A stretch of DNA of 44,348 bases from a bacterium (GTDB taxonomy: Bacteria > Bacillota > Clostridia > Lachnospirales > Lachnospiraceae): NCBI GenBank assembly GCA_030539165.1, contig JAUNSO010000007.1, positions 1 to 44,348 on the forward strand, written 5' to 3'. Below are positions 44,185 through 44,348 of the stretch, piece by piece. A program made the translations under genes and the position numbers. The stretch's first letter is position 1, and each line of letters starts with the position of its first letter. A model generated the notes under the pieces. That model was not told the origin of the DNA. It ran no database searches and saw nothing but the letters and a program-made list of their open reading frames with translations.

Positions 44185-44348
44185 CTACATATATTGTATA
44201 TACAGTTCATTAAAGTCATCTTCCATGGATAATGGGAAATCGTCTGTGGCTGTAATAATTTTTTCTTCTCGTGCTGCTGCATCAGCCTCTGTCAGTTCTA
44301 TAGAAGCTCCCTGCAAAGATGTATTTCCGATAGCTATAATCCTATCAC
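44185..44348 (-). CDS. C-terminus of an ASKHA/DUF4445-type protein (partial)
   Basis: The last 54 codons of a gene that continues beyond the window. The segment DRIIAIGNTSLQGASIEL, followed by an acidic helical tail ending FNELYIQYM, resembles the C-terminus of ASKHA-domain proteins related to the reductive activator of corrinoid proteins (RACo, DUF4445), where an IGN-S/T-xxGA motif precedes a similar tail. Such proteins re-reduce cobalamin-dependent methyltransferases and carry an N-terminal [2Fe-2S] domain, which is outside the window. The assignment rests on this short tail and is tentative. Confidence 0.55.
   Translation of the reverse strand, partial: DRIIAIGNTSLQGASIELTEADAAAREEKIITATDDFPLSMEDDFNELYIQYM

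Overview
The window looks like chromosomal DNA of a carbohydrate-foraging gut Firmicute, most likely Lachnospiraceae (Roseburia/Agathobacter-like). The basis is AGGAGG-type ribosome binding sites, tandem ABC sugar-uptake clusters with lipoprotein binding proteins and cytoplasmic glycosidases, LacI regulators, and YesM/YesN-type two-component systems. Nearly all genes lie on the minus strand. The organism is inferred from gene content only.

Layout (transcription mostly right to left). 1-118: start of a lipoprotein gene, probably another sugar-binding protein, with its promoter and an elaborate operator (217-308). 588-7937: a sucrose/fructo-oligosaccharide operon in the order binding protein, two permeases, sucrose phosphorylase, GH32 fructosidase and LacI regulator, driven by a promoter whose -35 and -10 sit in two palindromic operators (8015-8074). 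Two ~197 bp copies of a structured repeat (385-582 and 8177-8373) bracket this operon. Their outer stems differ by compensatory base changes. 8492-19788: an alpha-mannoside cluster (binding protein, two permeases, GH38 alpha-mannosidase) next to an operon of YesM-type kinase, YesN-type regulator and a membrane-anchored binding-protein-like sensor partner.

19800-32005: a visibly rearranged stretch. It begins with a terminator and a 141 bp remnant of a D-lactate dehydrogenase 3' end fused to a 5'-truncated, frameshifted IS1634-like element. A second two-component/ABC cluster follows, built round a short GH115-like protein (21830-30458). It ends with a GH4 pseudogene and an AraC fragment joined head to head at a deletion scar. 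An intact ldh gene (32006-32995) closes the block, so ldh 3' ends flank about 12 kb as direct repeats.

33082-34129: an Abi_2/AbiF-type HEPN protein preceded by a GC-rich hairpin RNA that starts right after a perfect consensus promoter, a likely RNA-toxin or phage-defence unit. 34165-40438: a two-gene operon of an MMPL/RND-type exporter and a very large membrane-anchored GLUG-repeat protein. 40610-44166: glycogen phosphorylase with a palindromic operator in its promoter, and a LacI regulator. 44185-44348: the C-terminus of an ASKHA/DUF4445-type protein.

The overall theme is import of short oligosaccharides and their intracellular breakdown, each cluster with its own sensor, with storage-glycogen turnover and a small defence module beside them. 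No tRNA, rRNA or CRISPR array was seen.
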